In this document: positions 55,253 through 63,427 of the stretch, in pieces | Layout of the letters: each line of letters opens with the position of its first letter | Numbering within the stretch: position 1 is the first letter of the stretch | Assembly: GCA_947496555.1 (NCBI GenBank) | Contig: CANMDH010000022.1 | Location: forward strand, 28,645-92,644 | Length of the DNA stretch: 64,000 nucleotides | Direction of reading: 5' to 3' | DNA from: an uncultured Aquimarina sp. | GTDB lineage: Bacteria; Bacteroidota; Bacteroidia; Flavobacteriales; Flavobacteriaceae | Made by a program: the position numbers and the translations under genes | The notes under the pieces: model-generated | The model's input: only the letters and a program-made list of their open reading frames with translations | The model's database searches: none | Told to the model about the DNA's origin: nothing

Positions 55253-56197
55253 ATGAAAAACTACCAAAAACCAAACCCCGATCTATGGACAGGACGCTCT
55301 TCTGAAAAGCAACTGTATATGCATGAAAAGATTCGTTGTGTTGATCTAGAAGAAAAAGCTTTTGCAATAACAAACGAAAAAAGCATCGCTTTTTTGGGAT
55401 ATGCAAGTGATGAAGGTGTAAAAAGAAATCAGGGAAGAATTGGTGCGGTCGAAGGCCCAAATGCCATTCGGAAAATGTTGGCGTCGTTATCTAATCATTT
55501 TTCGGATCAAATTAGTATTGTAGATGTCGGAAATATCACTTGCAAGGAGCAAAATCTTGAAGAAACTCAGCGCGAAACTGCCAATAGCATTGCATTGCTG
55601 CTAAAACATCAGGTGTTCCCAATTGTATTGGGTGGTGGTCATGATCTTGGGTATGCACATTATAATGGTATCAAAAAGCAATTCCCCAACAAAACTATTG
55701 GGATCATTAACCTGGACGCCCATTTTGACCTCAGAAAAGTTACTAATCAAGGAAACTCGGGTACTCCTTTCTTTCAAATTGCAAAGGAGAACGAAGATTT
55801 TAAGTACTTGTGTTTAGGAATTCAAAAAGAATCAAACAATAGGGAATTATTTGAAACTGCTGCCGCACTCAATGTTTCTTACTTACTCAATACCGAGTTT
55901 ACTATTCAAAATAAAGAAAAAATAACCCAAAGGGTAGCTGATTTCATTACAACCGTTGATCTTGTATACCTTACTATTGATATCGATGGTTTTTCTTCGG
56001 CCTATGCTCCTGGGGTTAGTGCTCCTTCCCCACTCGGATTTTCTGTAGATATTGCTATGGAAACTATTCGGCAAATCTGCCAATCCAATAAACTAATCAG
56101 TGTAGATCTGGTTGAACTTAATCCAACGTACGACATAGATAATTGCACTGCCCGCCTGGCAGCAAGACTAGCCTATCATATGATCTCCTGGCTGTAA
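55253..56197 (+). CDS. hutG: Formimidoylglutamase
   Basis: This protein has 314 residues from the ATG at 55253; an upstream in-frame TTG at 55229 would add eight residues with no family match. The ureohydrolase manganese motifs are GGGHDLGYAH, NLDAHFDLR and DIDGFSSAYAPGVSAPSP. It hydrolyses N-formimidoyl-glutamate to glutamate and formamide. With hutH, hutU and hutI this completes the four-step histidine degradation to glutamate, without a separate deiminase and deformylase. Confidence 0.94.
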   Translation: MKNYQKPNPDLWTGRSSEKQLYMHEKIRCVDLEEKAFAITNEKSIAFLGYASDEGVKRNQGRIGAVEGPNAIRKMLASLSNHFSDQISIVDVGNITCKEQNLEETQRETANSIALLLKHQVFPIVLGGGHDLGYAHYNGIKKQFPNKTIGIINLDAHFDLRKVTNQGNSGTPFFQIAKENEDFKYLCLGIQKESNNRELFETAAALNVSYLLNTEFTIQNKEKITQRVADFITTVDLVYLTIDIDGFSSAYAPGVSAPSPLGFSVDIAMETIRQICQSNKLISVDLVELNPTYDIDNCTARLAARLAYHMISWL

Positions 56198-56302
56198 AAC
56201 GCGGAGGCGAGTCATTTATAAAAAATGAGGGAGACAAACCCGCTCCGCATTCATACACCAAAATAAATCTTTGTTTTGCCTTTTGCCTTTGTAAATCAAA
56301 AA

Positions 56303-56324
56303 GGGATTACCAGAAGATAATCCC
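56303..56324 (-). terminator. Minus-strand intrinsic terminator
   Basis: Read on the minus strand, GGGATTA and TAATCCC form a 7-base stem around an 8-base loop, followed by TTTTT. On the plus strand no T-run follows, so it ends a minus-strand transcript, probably one from the small ORF at 56383-56481. Confidence 0.6.
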
Positions 56325-56382
56325 TCTAATAGATTTAAAAAACACAAAACCAAAATTGGTTATATCTCTATTACTTACAAAA

Positions 56383-56481
56383 TTACTTACGCATCGCATA
56401 CCTAGAAGCTTCAGGGAGTTCTTTTAAAAAATTTAAAATGCTAGCAAAATTTAGCCCTAAAATGGAAAATAAAGTATTCAT
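56383..56481 (-). CDS. Possible 32-residue peptide gene
   Basis: A minus-strand ATG at 56481 opens a 32-codon frame ending at TAA (56383-56385). The product begins MNTLFSILGLNFASILNFLK, an amphipathic or hydrophobic helix, and ends with the basic tail RYAMRK. A minus-strand terminator lies 59 bases downstream. Together these suggest a short transcript, either a peptide gene or a small RNA. The rest of the 630-base gap (56198-56827) is very AT-rich with repeated TTGTTAATAA-like words, and I see no other gene. Confidence 0.4.
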   Translation of the reverse strand: MNTLFSILGLNFASILNFLKELPEASRYAMRK

Positions 56482-56819
56482 GACTATGTGATTTAAGGTT
56501 AACTGTTACTAAACTAGTAAGTTATCAACAATTAACAAAATAAAATGTTGATTATTTGTTAATAATTTGTTGAAAAGTTAAATAAAATCGATATAAAACA
56601 CATTTATTATCAATTTTACTATTATATGTACGTTAAAACCTACTTTAATTGTTAATAACTATGTTAATAACTCCGGTAGCGCCTATCAACAAAGGGTTAC
56701 AGCTATCAACACTTGAAGTCAAAATGGTTAAAAATCAAGTAATTAGACCAAAAACAAAGGTTTTATTCACAAAACATTTAGAAGAACACAACCCAACTTG
56801 TACTATCATTTTGTATAAA

Positions 56820-56840
56820 TTGCGGCTATGAAAACCGCAA
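56820..56840 (+). promoter_or_regulatory. Short hairpin enclosing a start codon
   Basis: TTGCGG (56820-56825) and CCGCAA (56835-56840) can pair around a 9-base loop that contains the ATG at 56828. This could limit initiation, or be chance. Confidence 0.3.
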
Positions 56841-57304
56841 CTGTTAAAGAACTCAAAACCGAATTAGCCCATCGCTCTACACAGGAACTTATCGAACTAT
56901 GTCTTCGGTTATCAAGATTTAAAAAAGAGAATAAAGAGCTACTCACCTACTTATTATTTGAGTCGACTCATGAAGAAGGATATATAGAAAGTGTGAAAAA
57001 TGAAGTTGATGAACAATTTGAGTTGATCAATACTGCCTCTTATCACTATATCAAAAAAAGTGTGCGTAAGATCTTGCGAATGATCAAAAAATACATTCGC
57101 TATTCTAAAAACAAAGAAACAGAAATAGAACTACTGCTCTACTTCTGTAAAAAGTTGGCTGGTTATCAGCCGTATATTAAAAGAAATTCTGTGTTAAAAA
57201 CAATACTGCTTCGTGAGGTCAACGCTGTGAAGAAGAAACTTCCCTCCTTGCACGAGGATTTGCAATATGATTATGCGTTAGAGTTGGAATCCTTGTTATC
57301 TTAA
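56828..57304 (+). CDS. Unknown helical protein (158 aa)
   Basis: This 158-residue, almost wholly alpha-helical and highly charged protein contains TVKELKTELAHRSTQELIELCLRLSRFKKENKELLTYLLF, ESVKNEVDEQFELI and KKSVRKILRMIKKYIRYSK. There is no signal peptide or membrane span. I do not recognise a named family. It is monocistronic, convergent with ferritin, and followed by a palindromic intergenic repeat. Confidence 0.75.
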   Translation: MKTATVKELKTELAHRSTQELIELCLRLSRFKKENKELLTYLLFESTHEEGYIESVKNEVDEQFELINTASYHYIKKSVRKILRMIKKYIRYSKNKETEIELLLYFCKKLAGYQPYIKRNSVLKTILLREVNAVKKKLPSLHEDLQYDYALELESLLS

Positions 57305-57340
57305 TGCAAGTTCGACGTAATAAAATTTACTTGTCTTCGA

Positions 57341-57410
57341 TACAATCCCGATTACCATCGGGATCACTCAGACTGACGTAAATTTTCTACCAAAAACACT
57401 CGAATTGATG
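57341..57410. repeat. Partial copy of an intergenic palindromic repeat
   Basis: It contains the perfect hairpin ATCCCGAT-TACC-ATCGGGAT (57345-57364) and the right-end motif CACTCGAATTGATG (57397-57410) shared with the fuller copies near 60.8 and 62.9 kb. It lies between convergent genes and may also act as their terminator. Confidence 0.65.
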
Positions 57411-57418
57411 GTTTTTGA

Positions 57419-57925
57419 TTATTCGTTCGGAATTCGTTCGTCTATTAATTTCAACGGTGAATCGCCCATAAGATCGATCATTTCTAAGATGTCACGTATG
57501 CTTTGCTCCTCCTCCATTTGTTCTTCTATAAACCATTGAAGAAAATTCTCGGCACCAAAATCATTTACTTTTCGGCAGGCCGCTACAATCTTATAAATTG
57601 ACTGCGTAATGGAGATTTCTTGTTGCAGCGCCAATTCGAAAATCTCTTTTAAGGATGCATATTCATGTGAAATATTAGACACATCAGGAGAATGTGCCGC
57701 ACCGCCACAATCGTTAATGAATTTGAAGATCTTCATCATATGCTCTCTTTCTTCTAACGACTGCTTGTAGAAAAAAGAAGCGCTTCTGCCCAATCCTTTT
57801 TGATCACACCAGGAAGCCATTGCCAAATATACCGAAGAAGAATGTTGTTCTTTGGCAATTTGCTGGTTAAGCATATCCATCACCTCTAGATTAATGCTGA
57901 TTTGTTGTCTTGCAATATTTTCCAT
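57419..57925 (-). CDS. ftnA: Ferritin, non-haem
   Basis: This protein has 168 residues from the ATG at 57925 (MENIARQQISINLEVMDMLN); a GTG 9 bases upstream is less likely. The ferroxidase ligands are in LNQQIAKEQHSSSVYLAMASW and SLEEREHMMKIFKFI, with QQEISITQSIYKIV and FLQWFIEEQMEEEQSI contributing the rest. Length matches bacterial FtnA. Twenty-four subunits form a shell that stores iron oxidised at the internal site. It appears monocistronic. Confidence 0.95.
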   Translation of the reverse strand: MENIARQQISINLEVMDMLNQQIAKEQHSSSVYLAMASWCDQKGLGRSASFFYKQSLEEREHMMKIFKFINDCGGAAHSPDVSNISHEYASLKEIFELALQQEISITQSIYKIVAACRKVNDFGAENFLQWFIEEQMEEEQSIRDILEMIDLMGDSPLKLIDERIPNE

Positions 57926-58021
57926 AGTAAGCACCTTTTGATTTTATTATAAAATTACAGAAAATAAGGCGCTATAGCGAGTATAAGTGGTAATTTATAG
58001 ACAGTCTAAATCAATGTAAAA

Positions 58022-58333
58022 TCAGGCAGTAAGTACTGTATTTAGTTCCATCATGGCAAAGGTACCCTGGATCAGTTCGGTAAAATCCAAAACTTGTAAA
58101 GTATCTAATAAAATCAAATGCTCTTTGTCACAGAAGGTTAGCAAGGTAACATCACAGTGATTCAACATATATTCCAGATGCTCGTGAGATGATAATTTCT
58201 TTGCTTTGTGTCGTAAACTAAGTAGCTGACAAAAGGAAACCTTGACCGTTTTATGGCCAAAATCGATAAAAAAACACCTATCTTTTATAGATTGATAGGA
58301 CGCGTAATATTTTGAAGTAAAAAGTAATTCCAT
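58022..58333 (-). CDS. Unknown small soluble protein (103 aa)
   Basis: This 103-residue protein mixes strands and helices: CFFIDFGHKTVKVSFCQLLSLRHKAKKL, HLEYMLNHCDVTLLTFCDKEHLILLDTLQVLDFTELI. It has four Cys and five His, but no regular metal motif. I do not recognise a family. It lies upstream of ferritin on the same strand with an 87-base gap after its end, so co-transcription is possible but not evident. Confidence 0.6.
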   Translation of the reverse strand: MELLFTSKYYASYQSIKDRCFFIDFGHKTVKVSFCQLLSLRHKAKKLSSHEHLEYMLNHCDVTLLTFCDKEHLILLDTLQVLDFTELIQGTFAMMELNTVLTA

Positions 58334-58551
58334 ATTCCGAGTGCGAAACTAATTCTTATTTAGATTTATTCCAAATATTGAAGTAATTTTTTATCCACTA
58401 CATTCAATTTAGCATATAGGAAAGTCTCTTATCGGTATTACATCTGTTCTTATCACTCATAGATCCATTTGGTATAAGCTGATTTAAATCATTTTACGTC
58501 AGGTTGTTTGGTAATATATTTACTAAAGATCGAAAAGTAAATATTCAGCTT

Positions 58552-58926
58552 ATGAAAACTAAAACGTTACTGGAGCTACTTACGTTATCCTCTGCTATAT
58601 ATCACCTGGCCAAGGACACACATCTTCTTGAGAGAATCAACGAAATGTCTGAAAAAGGAAAAGATAATCTTAACAAAATGGCATCAGACTCTGTATTAGA
58701 CGATGATGGAAATGAACTTGAACTTATCGATAAGATCATCTATAAAACGAGCCAGATAAAGGAAGAGCTCGAACAAAAAATCGAGGAATCGGTAGCTAAA
58801 TTTTATAAAAAAATCAACGTTGCTCACCTGGATGAAATAAGAGCATTAAATAAAAAGATTGAGGAATCCGACAGTGCTATCGCGTTGTTAGAGGCTCGGT
58901 TAAATCATCTGGAAACCAAAAAATAA
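58552..58926 (+). CDS. Phasin-like coiled-coil protein paired with ABC1 kinase
   Basis: This protein has 124 residues from the ATG at 58552; a TTG at 58504 would add 16 residues of low likelihood. It is helical throughout: LLELLTLSSAIYHLAKDTHLLERINEMSEKGKDNLN, IYKTSQIKEELEQKIEESVAKFYKKIN and a C-terminal coiled coil (EIRALNKKIEESDSAIALLEARLNHLE). The pattern resembles phasin-family proteins. The ABC1-kinase gene begins 1 base after its stop, so the two are translationally linked. Confidence 0.75.
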   Translation: MKTKTLLELLTLSSAIYHLAKDTHLLERINEMSEKGKDNLNKMASDSVLDDDGNELELIDKIIYKTSQIKEELEQKIEESVAKFYKKINVAHLDEIRALNKKIEESDSAIALLEARLNHLETKK

Positions 58927-58927
58927 G

Positions 58928-60634
58928 ATGGACGTTTTCTCAAAAATAGGCCGTAAATACAAATCTGTCACCAGATATAATCAAATTTTAAGAGTGCTGG
59001 TAAAATATGGATTTGAGGACCTGGTGCAATATCTTAAGGAAAAAAAGCAATTTACCTTCGTACAGAAACTCATTCCTAAGGCATCCAGAAAACATGCTGC
59101 TTTGCATACGAGGTGGGAAAAAATGCGACTGGTTTGTGAAGAGCTTGGACCTACCTTCATCAAGTTTGGTCAAATTTTGAGCAATCGCCCTGATTTAATT
59201 CCATTAGACCTAACCATTGAACTAGAAAGATTGCAGGACAACGTACCGCCAATGTCTGAAGAAATGGCCAGAGAAGTAGTAGAGTTTGAACTAGACGACA
59301 AAGTTGACAACTTATTCGCCTGGTTTGATCCTAAATCCTTTGCATCGGCTTCTATCGCACAGGTACATAAAGTTACTTTACACTCTGGAAAACGTATCGC
59401 TTTAAAAATTCAGCGTCCTGGTGTTAAAGAAATTATTTCAGAAGATATCAAGGTAATGTACACTATTGCTGATATCTTAGAAAAGCGCATTCCTTCTATA
59501 AAAAGTTTTGATCTTTTCGGCCTGGTCAAAAATTTTGAAGAATCTATAAAAAAAGAGCTTGATTTTATCAATGAATCCATCAATGTTCAGCGGTTTTACA
59601 ACAACATTATGCAGGACGAAGGCAATGATCAATTTGCGTATGCACCAAAAGTATATCAGGACTTTACCACAGGTAAAATTCTTGCCTTAGAATTTATCTC
59701 GGGTATTAAGATTGATAGAATCAAAAAAATACATGAAAATGGCATCGACACCAAGGTTATTGCCAAAAGATTGGCGATCAGTTATTACAAACAAATCTTT
59801 GAATACGGTTTTTTTCATGCCGATCCGCATCCGGGCAACTTATTGATTCTTCCCAACAGGCACATTTGCTACCTTGATTTTGGGATGATGGGTAGCATAT
59901 TAACGCGAGATATAGAGATTTTTGGCAAACTATTTTTAGCAATCACCCGAAGAGACGTTAATAAAATCATTAGGGCATTGCAGAGATTATCAAACGATAT
60001 GACCATTACGAATATGAGGGATTTAGAATTTGATATTAATGAGTTCGTTGAAAAACACTACGTGAGATCTGTTCATAGAAATGAAATGAGTACCGTATTG
60101 CTAGAACTAAAAGATATTATCATTGCACATGGCTTAAAAGTACCAACTCATTTTTTCCTATTTGCCCGATCACTGGTTACGCTCGAAGGTGTTGTTAAAA
60201 AACTGAATCCCGATTTGGATCAATATGCCATTGTGCGTCCTTATCTTTTAAAAGCAGTTTCTAAAACGTTCAGCCCCATTAAGATGGGAGAAAAAGCAAT
60301 GAATTCTATTTATGAACTGGGAAATTATATGGAAGAGTTTCCGAGAGATCTAAAAAATGCCATCCGTAAAATAAACAGCGGAAAAGTAAAAGTTGATCTA
60401 ACACATAAAGGTATCGATCCTATGGTACATACGGTCCGAAGAGTTACCAAACAACTGGTTACTGCTTTTATAATGGCGGCACTAATTATTGGTTCTTCGC
60501 TATTTATTATATCTGAAATTCCACCGCTATGGAAAGAGTTTTCTGTGATTGGCATCGCCGGACTAATGATCACGATAGTGCTAGCCATAGGAATGATACG
60601 AGATATCAGGAAAAAAGATTATGACGATTGGTAA
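58928..60634 (+). CDS. ABC1/UbiB-family atypical kinase
   Basis: This 568-residue protein has the UbiB/AarF layout. The KxGQ motif is FIKFGQILSNRPDLIP, and the Ala-rich nucleotide loop is SASIAQVH, where a Gly-rich loop would be in ordinary kinases. The Lys motif is IALKIQRPGV, followed by ESIKKELDFINESINVQRF, HADPHPGNLLI and YLDFGMMG. Two C-terminal hydrophobic segments (about 512-530 and 536-555) anchor it in the membrane. UbiB proteins support ubiquinone synthesis or lipid handling; flavobacteria use menaquinone, so its target is probably a different lipid or isoprenoid. Confidence 0.92.
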   Translation: MDVFSKIGRKYKSVTRYNQILRVLVKYGFEDLVQYLKEKKQFTFVQKLIPKASRKHAALHTRWEKMRLVCEELGPTFIKFGQILSNRPDLIPLDLTIELERLQDNVPPMSEEMAREVVEFELDDKVDNLFAWFDPKSFASASIAQVHKVTLHSGKRIALKIQRPGVKEIISEDIKVMYTIADILEKRIPSIKSFDLFGLVKNFEESIKKELDFINESINVQRFYNNIMQDEGNDQFAYAPKVYQDFTTGKILALEFISGIKIDRIKKIHENGIDTKVIAKRLAISYYKQIFEYGFFHADPHPGNLLILPNRHICYLDFGMMGSILTRDIEIFGKLFLAITRRDVNKIIRALQRLSNDMTITNMRDLEFDINEFVEKHYVRSVHRNEMSTVLLELKDIIIAHGLKVPTHFFLFARSLVTLEGVVKKLNPDLDQYAIVRPYLLKAVSKTFSPIKMGEKAMNSIYELGNYMEEFPRDLKNAIRKINSGKVKVDLTHKGIDPMVHTVRRVTKQLVTAFIMAALIIGSSLFIISEIPPLWKEFSVIGIAGLMITIVLAIGMIRDIRKKDYDDW

Positions 60635-60728
60635 CTATTGATAAACACCTAAAACTAAGTTAAAAGTAAAACCACGTTTCTCTTTCTGTTTAATATAAGC
60701 TTAAGAAAAGAATTGGTATAAGGAAAAT

Positions 60729-60892
60729 CGTCAAATCGAGTGATTTTTTGAAATGATCTCTCGACTCCGCTCGAGATAACATAAGAAAAATTGCCCGCCT
60801 GCCGAGCGGGCAGGTATCGAGATTCGATTTTTTGATTAAAAACCACTATTCTCGATACACTTCTTCCTTTGGTCGAAGCACTCGAATTGACG
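60729..60892. repeat. MITE-like intergenic repeat with terminal inverted repeats
   Basis: The left end CGTCAAATCGAGTG (60729-60742) and the complement of the right end (60879-60892) match at 13 of 14 bases. Inside are CTCGA...TCGAG and a GC-rich nested hairpin (TGCCCGC at 60792-60798 with GCGGGCA at 60806-60812), far above the local GC level. The same ends bound the element at 62790-62927. No ORF is present. Confidence 0.8.
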
Positions 60893-60999
60893 CGGTTTTT
60901 TTATCCCGAACTAAAACTATTTACCTTTTCAACTTCTTCGGCAAGAATTTGATATTCAATTAACCCTATAAATAGTTGCCTGAAACACAAATTACTATT

Positions 61000-61068
61000 G
61001 TCAAACTGAGCTTGTAGAAGTTTTTAAACAAATAGTTTTCAAATAGTCTTCGACAAACTCAGACTGAC
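61000..61068. repeat. Second type of intergenic inverted repeat
   Basis: A 21-base arm at 61000-61020 (GTCAAACTGAGCTTGTAGAAG) matches the complement of 61048-61068 at most positions around a 27-base spacer. It resembles the core wording of the neighbouring repeats (CTGAC, TCGA) but has different ends. I see no gene in the rest of the 502-base gap 60635-61136. Confidence 0.6.
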
Positions 61069-61136
61069 ATAAGGTAAATTTAATTGAGTTCCTGAGAGCC
61101 TCTTAGTATCGTCAATTGACAATAAAGAGTGTCTTA

Positions 61137-61736
61137 TCAGGCTTTACTAAAAGCACTTTTAAAATGAGTAAACGCTTCTGATATTTCGTCTTGAAAATGT
61201 TCCCATCTGCTCTCTTCTTTTGATGCGTATTTTGCTTTAAACTTATCTATAAAGTCATCAAATTCTTGTTTACGCTTTTCGAAGGATGCTTTTGCGTCTT
61301 CCTTACCTTTATCAAATTTCTCTTCCAGAACCTCTAATTGTGCTTTAAATTTTTCGATCTCAATTAATACAAAGGCATACATTTCATTAAGCGTCTTATT
61401 GGTCTTAATTTTTACTTCGAGCTCGTGCATTGCCGTAAGCAATTGCTTTTTTTGGTTTTTAAAAGCCTCGATGGTTTCTGCTTTCCCTAGCGCTAGCTGA
61501 ACGCGAAGCTCATCAAACTTTGTATGAACTTCGTCAACCTTTTCTTTCCCTGTTTTTACTTTGGATTTACTTTCCTGGATAAACGAATCCAGGTTCTTCT
61601 TGATTTCTTCGTATTTATCCTGGGCTTCGGCCTTTCCTAAAGCTGCCTTCACCTGAAATTCTTCTAAATCTACAGCTGCTTTTCTAAGTGCCTCTGCTAC
61701 TTTATCAATAAAGTGAATATTTTCCTCTTTTTCCAT
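61137..61736 (-). CDS. Helical repeat protein with GKAE motifs
   Basis: This protein has 199 residues from the ATG at 61736; another ATG lies 6 bases upstream. It is entirely helical and charged, with no signal or membrane span. A repeated unit is visible: ALGKAEAQDKYEEIKKNLDSF, ALGKAETIEAFKNQKKQLL and DKGKEDAKASFEKRKQEFDDF, spaced 50-60 residues. This resembles apolipoprotein- or LEA-like amphipathic helices, which may bind membranes or protect proteins. I do not recognise a named family. Confidence 0.75.
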   Translation of the reverse strand: MEKEENIHFIDKVAEALRKAAVDLEEFQVKAALGKAEAQDKYEEIKKNLDSFIQESKSKVKTGKEKVDEVHTKFDELRVQLALGKAETIEAFKNQKKQLLTAMHELEVKIKTNKTLNEMYAFVLIEIEKFKAQLEVLEEKFDKGKEDAKASFEKRKQEFDDFIDKFKAKYASKEESRWEHFQDEISEAFTHFKSAFSKA

Positions 61737-61853
61737 GATCATTAGATTTTGTGTTAACCTTACTAATATCTATACATATTTTCACAATTAATATGATGAA
61801 TATCAGTTAGCCACAAAATCTTGGATTTATTTTTTTAATGTGAGTTCGATTTA

Positions 61854-61888
61854 TAGCTGGGCCCTTCAAGAACCTCAGGGCTCGGCTA
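61854..61888. terminator. GC-rich hairpin at the 3' end of the hydrolase gene
   Basis: TAGCTGGGCCCT (61854-61865) and AGGGCTCGGCTA (61877-61888) pair at 10 of 12 positions around an 11-base loop, overlapping the hydrolase stop codon. No T-run follows, so termination is uncertain. Confidence 0.4.
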
Positions 61889-62710
61889 TAATTTATTCTG
61901 CATCCATTTAGTGATGATTTTTAGCACTTTGTCTTTTTCGAGATCTTTGTGTAGTTCGTGATATCCTCCTTCTAGCAGTACTAACTCTGCTTGGTTAGTG
62001 CTTTCTGAAAATTCTTGAGAGCCTTGGTAATCTATGATTTGATCATCGGTACCGTGAAGCAATAGTACAGGTGTTTCGAGTGTTGAAGCATTCTCGATGG
62101 CCCATTCCCCTGCCTCGATGATCGGAAAAGAAAAATTAGGGCTCACTTTATCATGCACCAACGGATCGTTTTGATATTTCTCGACCTCTTCTGGGATTCT
62201 GGAGATCGCATTTACATCCAATCCCGAAGGTAGTGTAACCGAAGGTGCTATTTTTTGCATCAGTTTCCCCATGGTCATTTTCCAGGCCGGGGGTTGAAAT
62301 GCCAATCGTAAAAATGGACTGGTTAACACCGCACCCACAATATCGGGTTTGTTACGAAGCACATAATTAATCACCAGGTTACCACCCATGCTATGCCCGT
62401 ACATAAATACAGGAAGGCCTTGAGCAAGTTCTTTTGTTTTTGAAAACATACCATTCACCATCTCCATCAAGGCATCATACCCAGGACAATACCCTCTTTT
62501 ACCACTACTCTTACCATGCCCAAAATTATCGTAGGTAAGCACACCTATATGCTTTGCCAACAGCTCTGGGATCACATAATCGGCATAACGAGACGAATGC
62601 TCTCCCATACCGTGCACCAATAACACCATGGCTTTACAATCATTAGGCACCCAATACTGACCAAAAAGTTGTTGTTTTTTATGCTCAAAAAAGAATTCCT
62701 GGTGTTGCAT
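61886..62710 (-). CDS. Alpha/beta hydrolase, monoacylglycerol lipase-like
   Basis: In this 274-residue protein the oxyanion region is LLVHGMGEHSSRYADYV, the nucleophile elbow is GHSMGGN with its Ser near 104, the acid is in LLLHGTDDQIIDYQGS, and the His is in LEGGYHELHKD. This wording (HGMGEHSxRY, GHSMGG) is that of the Serine aminopeptidase S33/monoglyceride lipase group. It is cytoplasmic, with no signal peptide. It probably hydrolyses monoacylglycerol or lysophospholipid-type esters. It diverges from repeat-rich intergenic DNA. Confidence 0.9.
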   Translation of the reverse strand: MQHQEFFFEHKKQQLFGQYWVPNDCKAMVLLVHGMGEHSSRYADYVIPELLAKHIGVLTYDNFGHGKSSGKRGYCPGYDALMEMVNGMFSKTKELAQGLPVFMYGHSMGGNLVINYVLRNKPDIVGAVLTSPFLRLAFQPPAWKMTMGKLMQKIAPSVTLPSGLDVNAISRIPEEVEKYQNDPLVHDKVSPNFSFPIIEAGEWAIENASTLETPVLLLHGTDDQIIDYQGSQEFSESTNQAELVLLEGGYHELHKDLEKDKVLKIITKWMQNKL

Positions 62711-62789
62711 GGGCTAAATATACTAAAAACCGTCACATCGAATGCCGCGAACCAATGAGCTATAATTGAAAATCTACTAAATCAAAATC

Positions 62790-62927
62790 CGTCAATTCGA
62801 GTGTCTCGATGGTAATCGAGATGTATCGAGAATAGGGTTTTGATTAAAAAACGGTTCTCGATACAATTTTTCGTATGTCGCCTCGAGCGTAGTCGAGAGG
62901 ACATACAAAAAATCACTCGAACTGACG
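62790..62927. repeat. MITE-like intergenic repeat, second full copy
   Basis: CGTCAATTCGAGTG (62790-62803) and CACTCGAACTGACG (62914-62927) form terminal inverted repeats nearly identical to those at 60.7-60.9 kb. The interior shares a TTTTGATTAAAAA...CTCGATACA block, and adds a CTCGAGCGTAGTCGAG palindrome. It lies in the 410-base gap between the hydrolase gene and an unknown gene pair, where I see no ORF. Confidence 0.8.
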
Positions 62928-63120
62928 TTTTTTCACAAAATCACTTCCAATGTGGATTTCCGTAAGAAATTGATAGGTGATTGTTGTAGTTTGGGTGGAA
63001 ATTATAAAGAGATACATAGTTAGTTGCTTTTTATCATCATGTTTCTAATATTTCGATATAGTAATATCTATTGTAACTATATTGATACAATGGAAACAAT
63101 TAAAAAAAGAATCATAGCAT

Positions 63121-63426
63121 ATGAATGAAAAAATATTAAGAGAATTAAGAGAGCATTCTAATTTCGTATTCAATAATTTGAATATTGCATTATCAGAGGT
63201 ATTAATCAGAAATTTTAATAAACAATTAGAAGATTCTGTAAACAGAATGGAACGTGAAAGGCGGACTTCTTCAGAAGACATTAGAATCGCCAAAGAAGCT
63301 TACTCAAAATTCATTAGAGGTATGTATCCCTATAGAGAAAAAGGAACCGGAATAAAGGACTTGGTAAGATATCGAGCTTTGGATGAATCAAAAAGGAGCC
63401 TTTGTCCATTATGGCCAATTTGTTAA
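63121..63426 (+). CDS. Unknown small helical protein (101 aa), pair member
   Basis: This 101-residue, helical, charged protein contains KILRELREHSNFVFNNLNIALSEVLIRNFNKQLEDSVNRMERERRTSS. The last 15 residues (KRSLCPLWPIC) look unlike the rest, which might mean the natural protein continues in another frame. I do not recognise a family. The next gene begins 1 base after its stop on the same strand, so the two should be co-expressed. Confidence 0.55.
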   Translation: MNEKILRELREHSNFVFNNLNIALSEVLIRNFNKQLEDSVNRMERERRTSSEDIRIAKEAYSKFIRGMYPYREKGTGIKDLVRYRALDESKRSLCPLWPIC

Positions 63427-63427
63427 A

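Noticed and set aside
56143-56427. 94-residue plus-strand frame overlapping the end of hutG
   Set aside because: It begins inside hutG in another frame, has no recognisable composition, and crosses the minus-strand terminator.
56649-56831. 60-residue plus-strand frame before the 158-residue gene
   Set aside because: Low-complexity AT-rich sequence, overlapping the next start, with no fold-like pattern and no promoter.
57341-62927. CRISPR array
   Set aside because: The repeats are few, unevenly spaced by kilobases, palindromic mosaics, and there are no cas genes.
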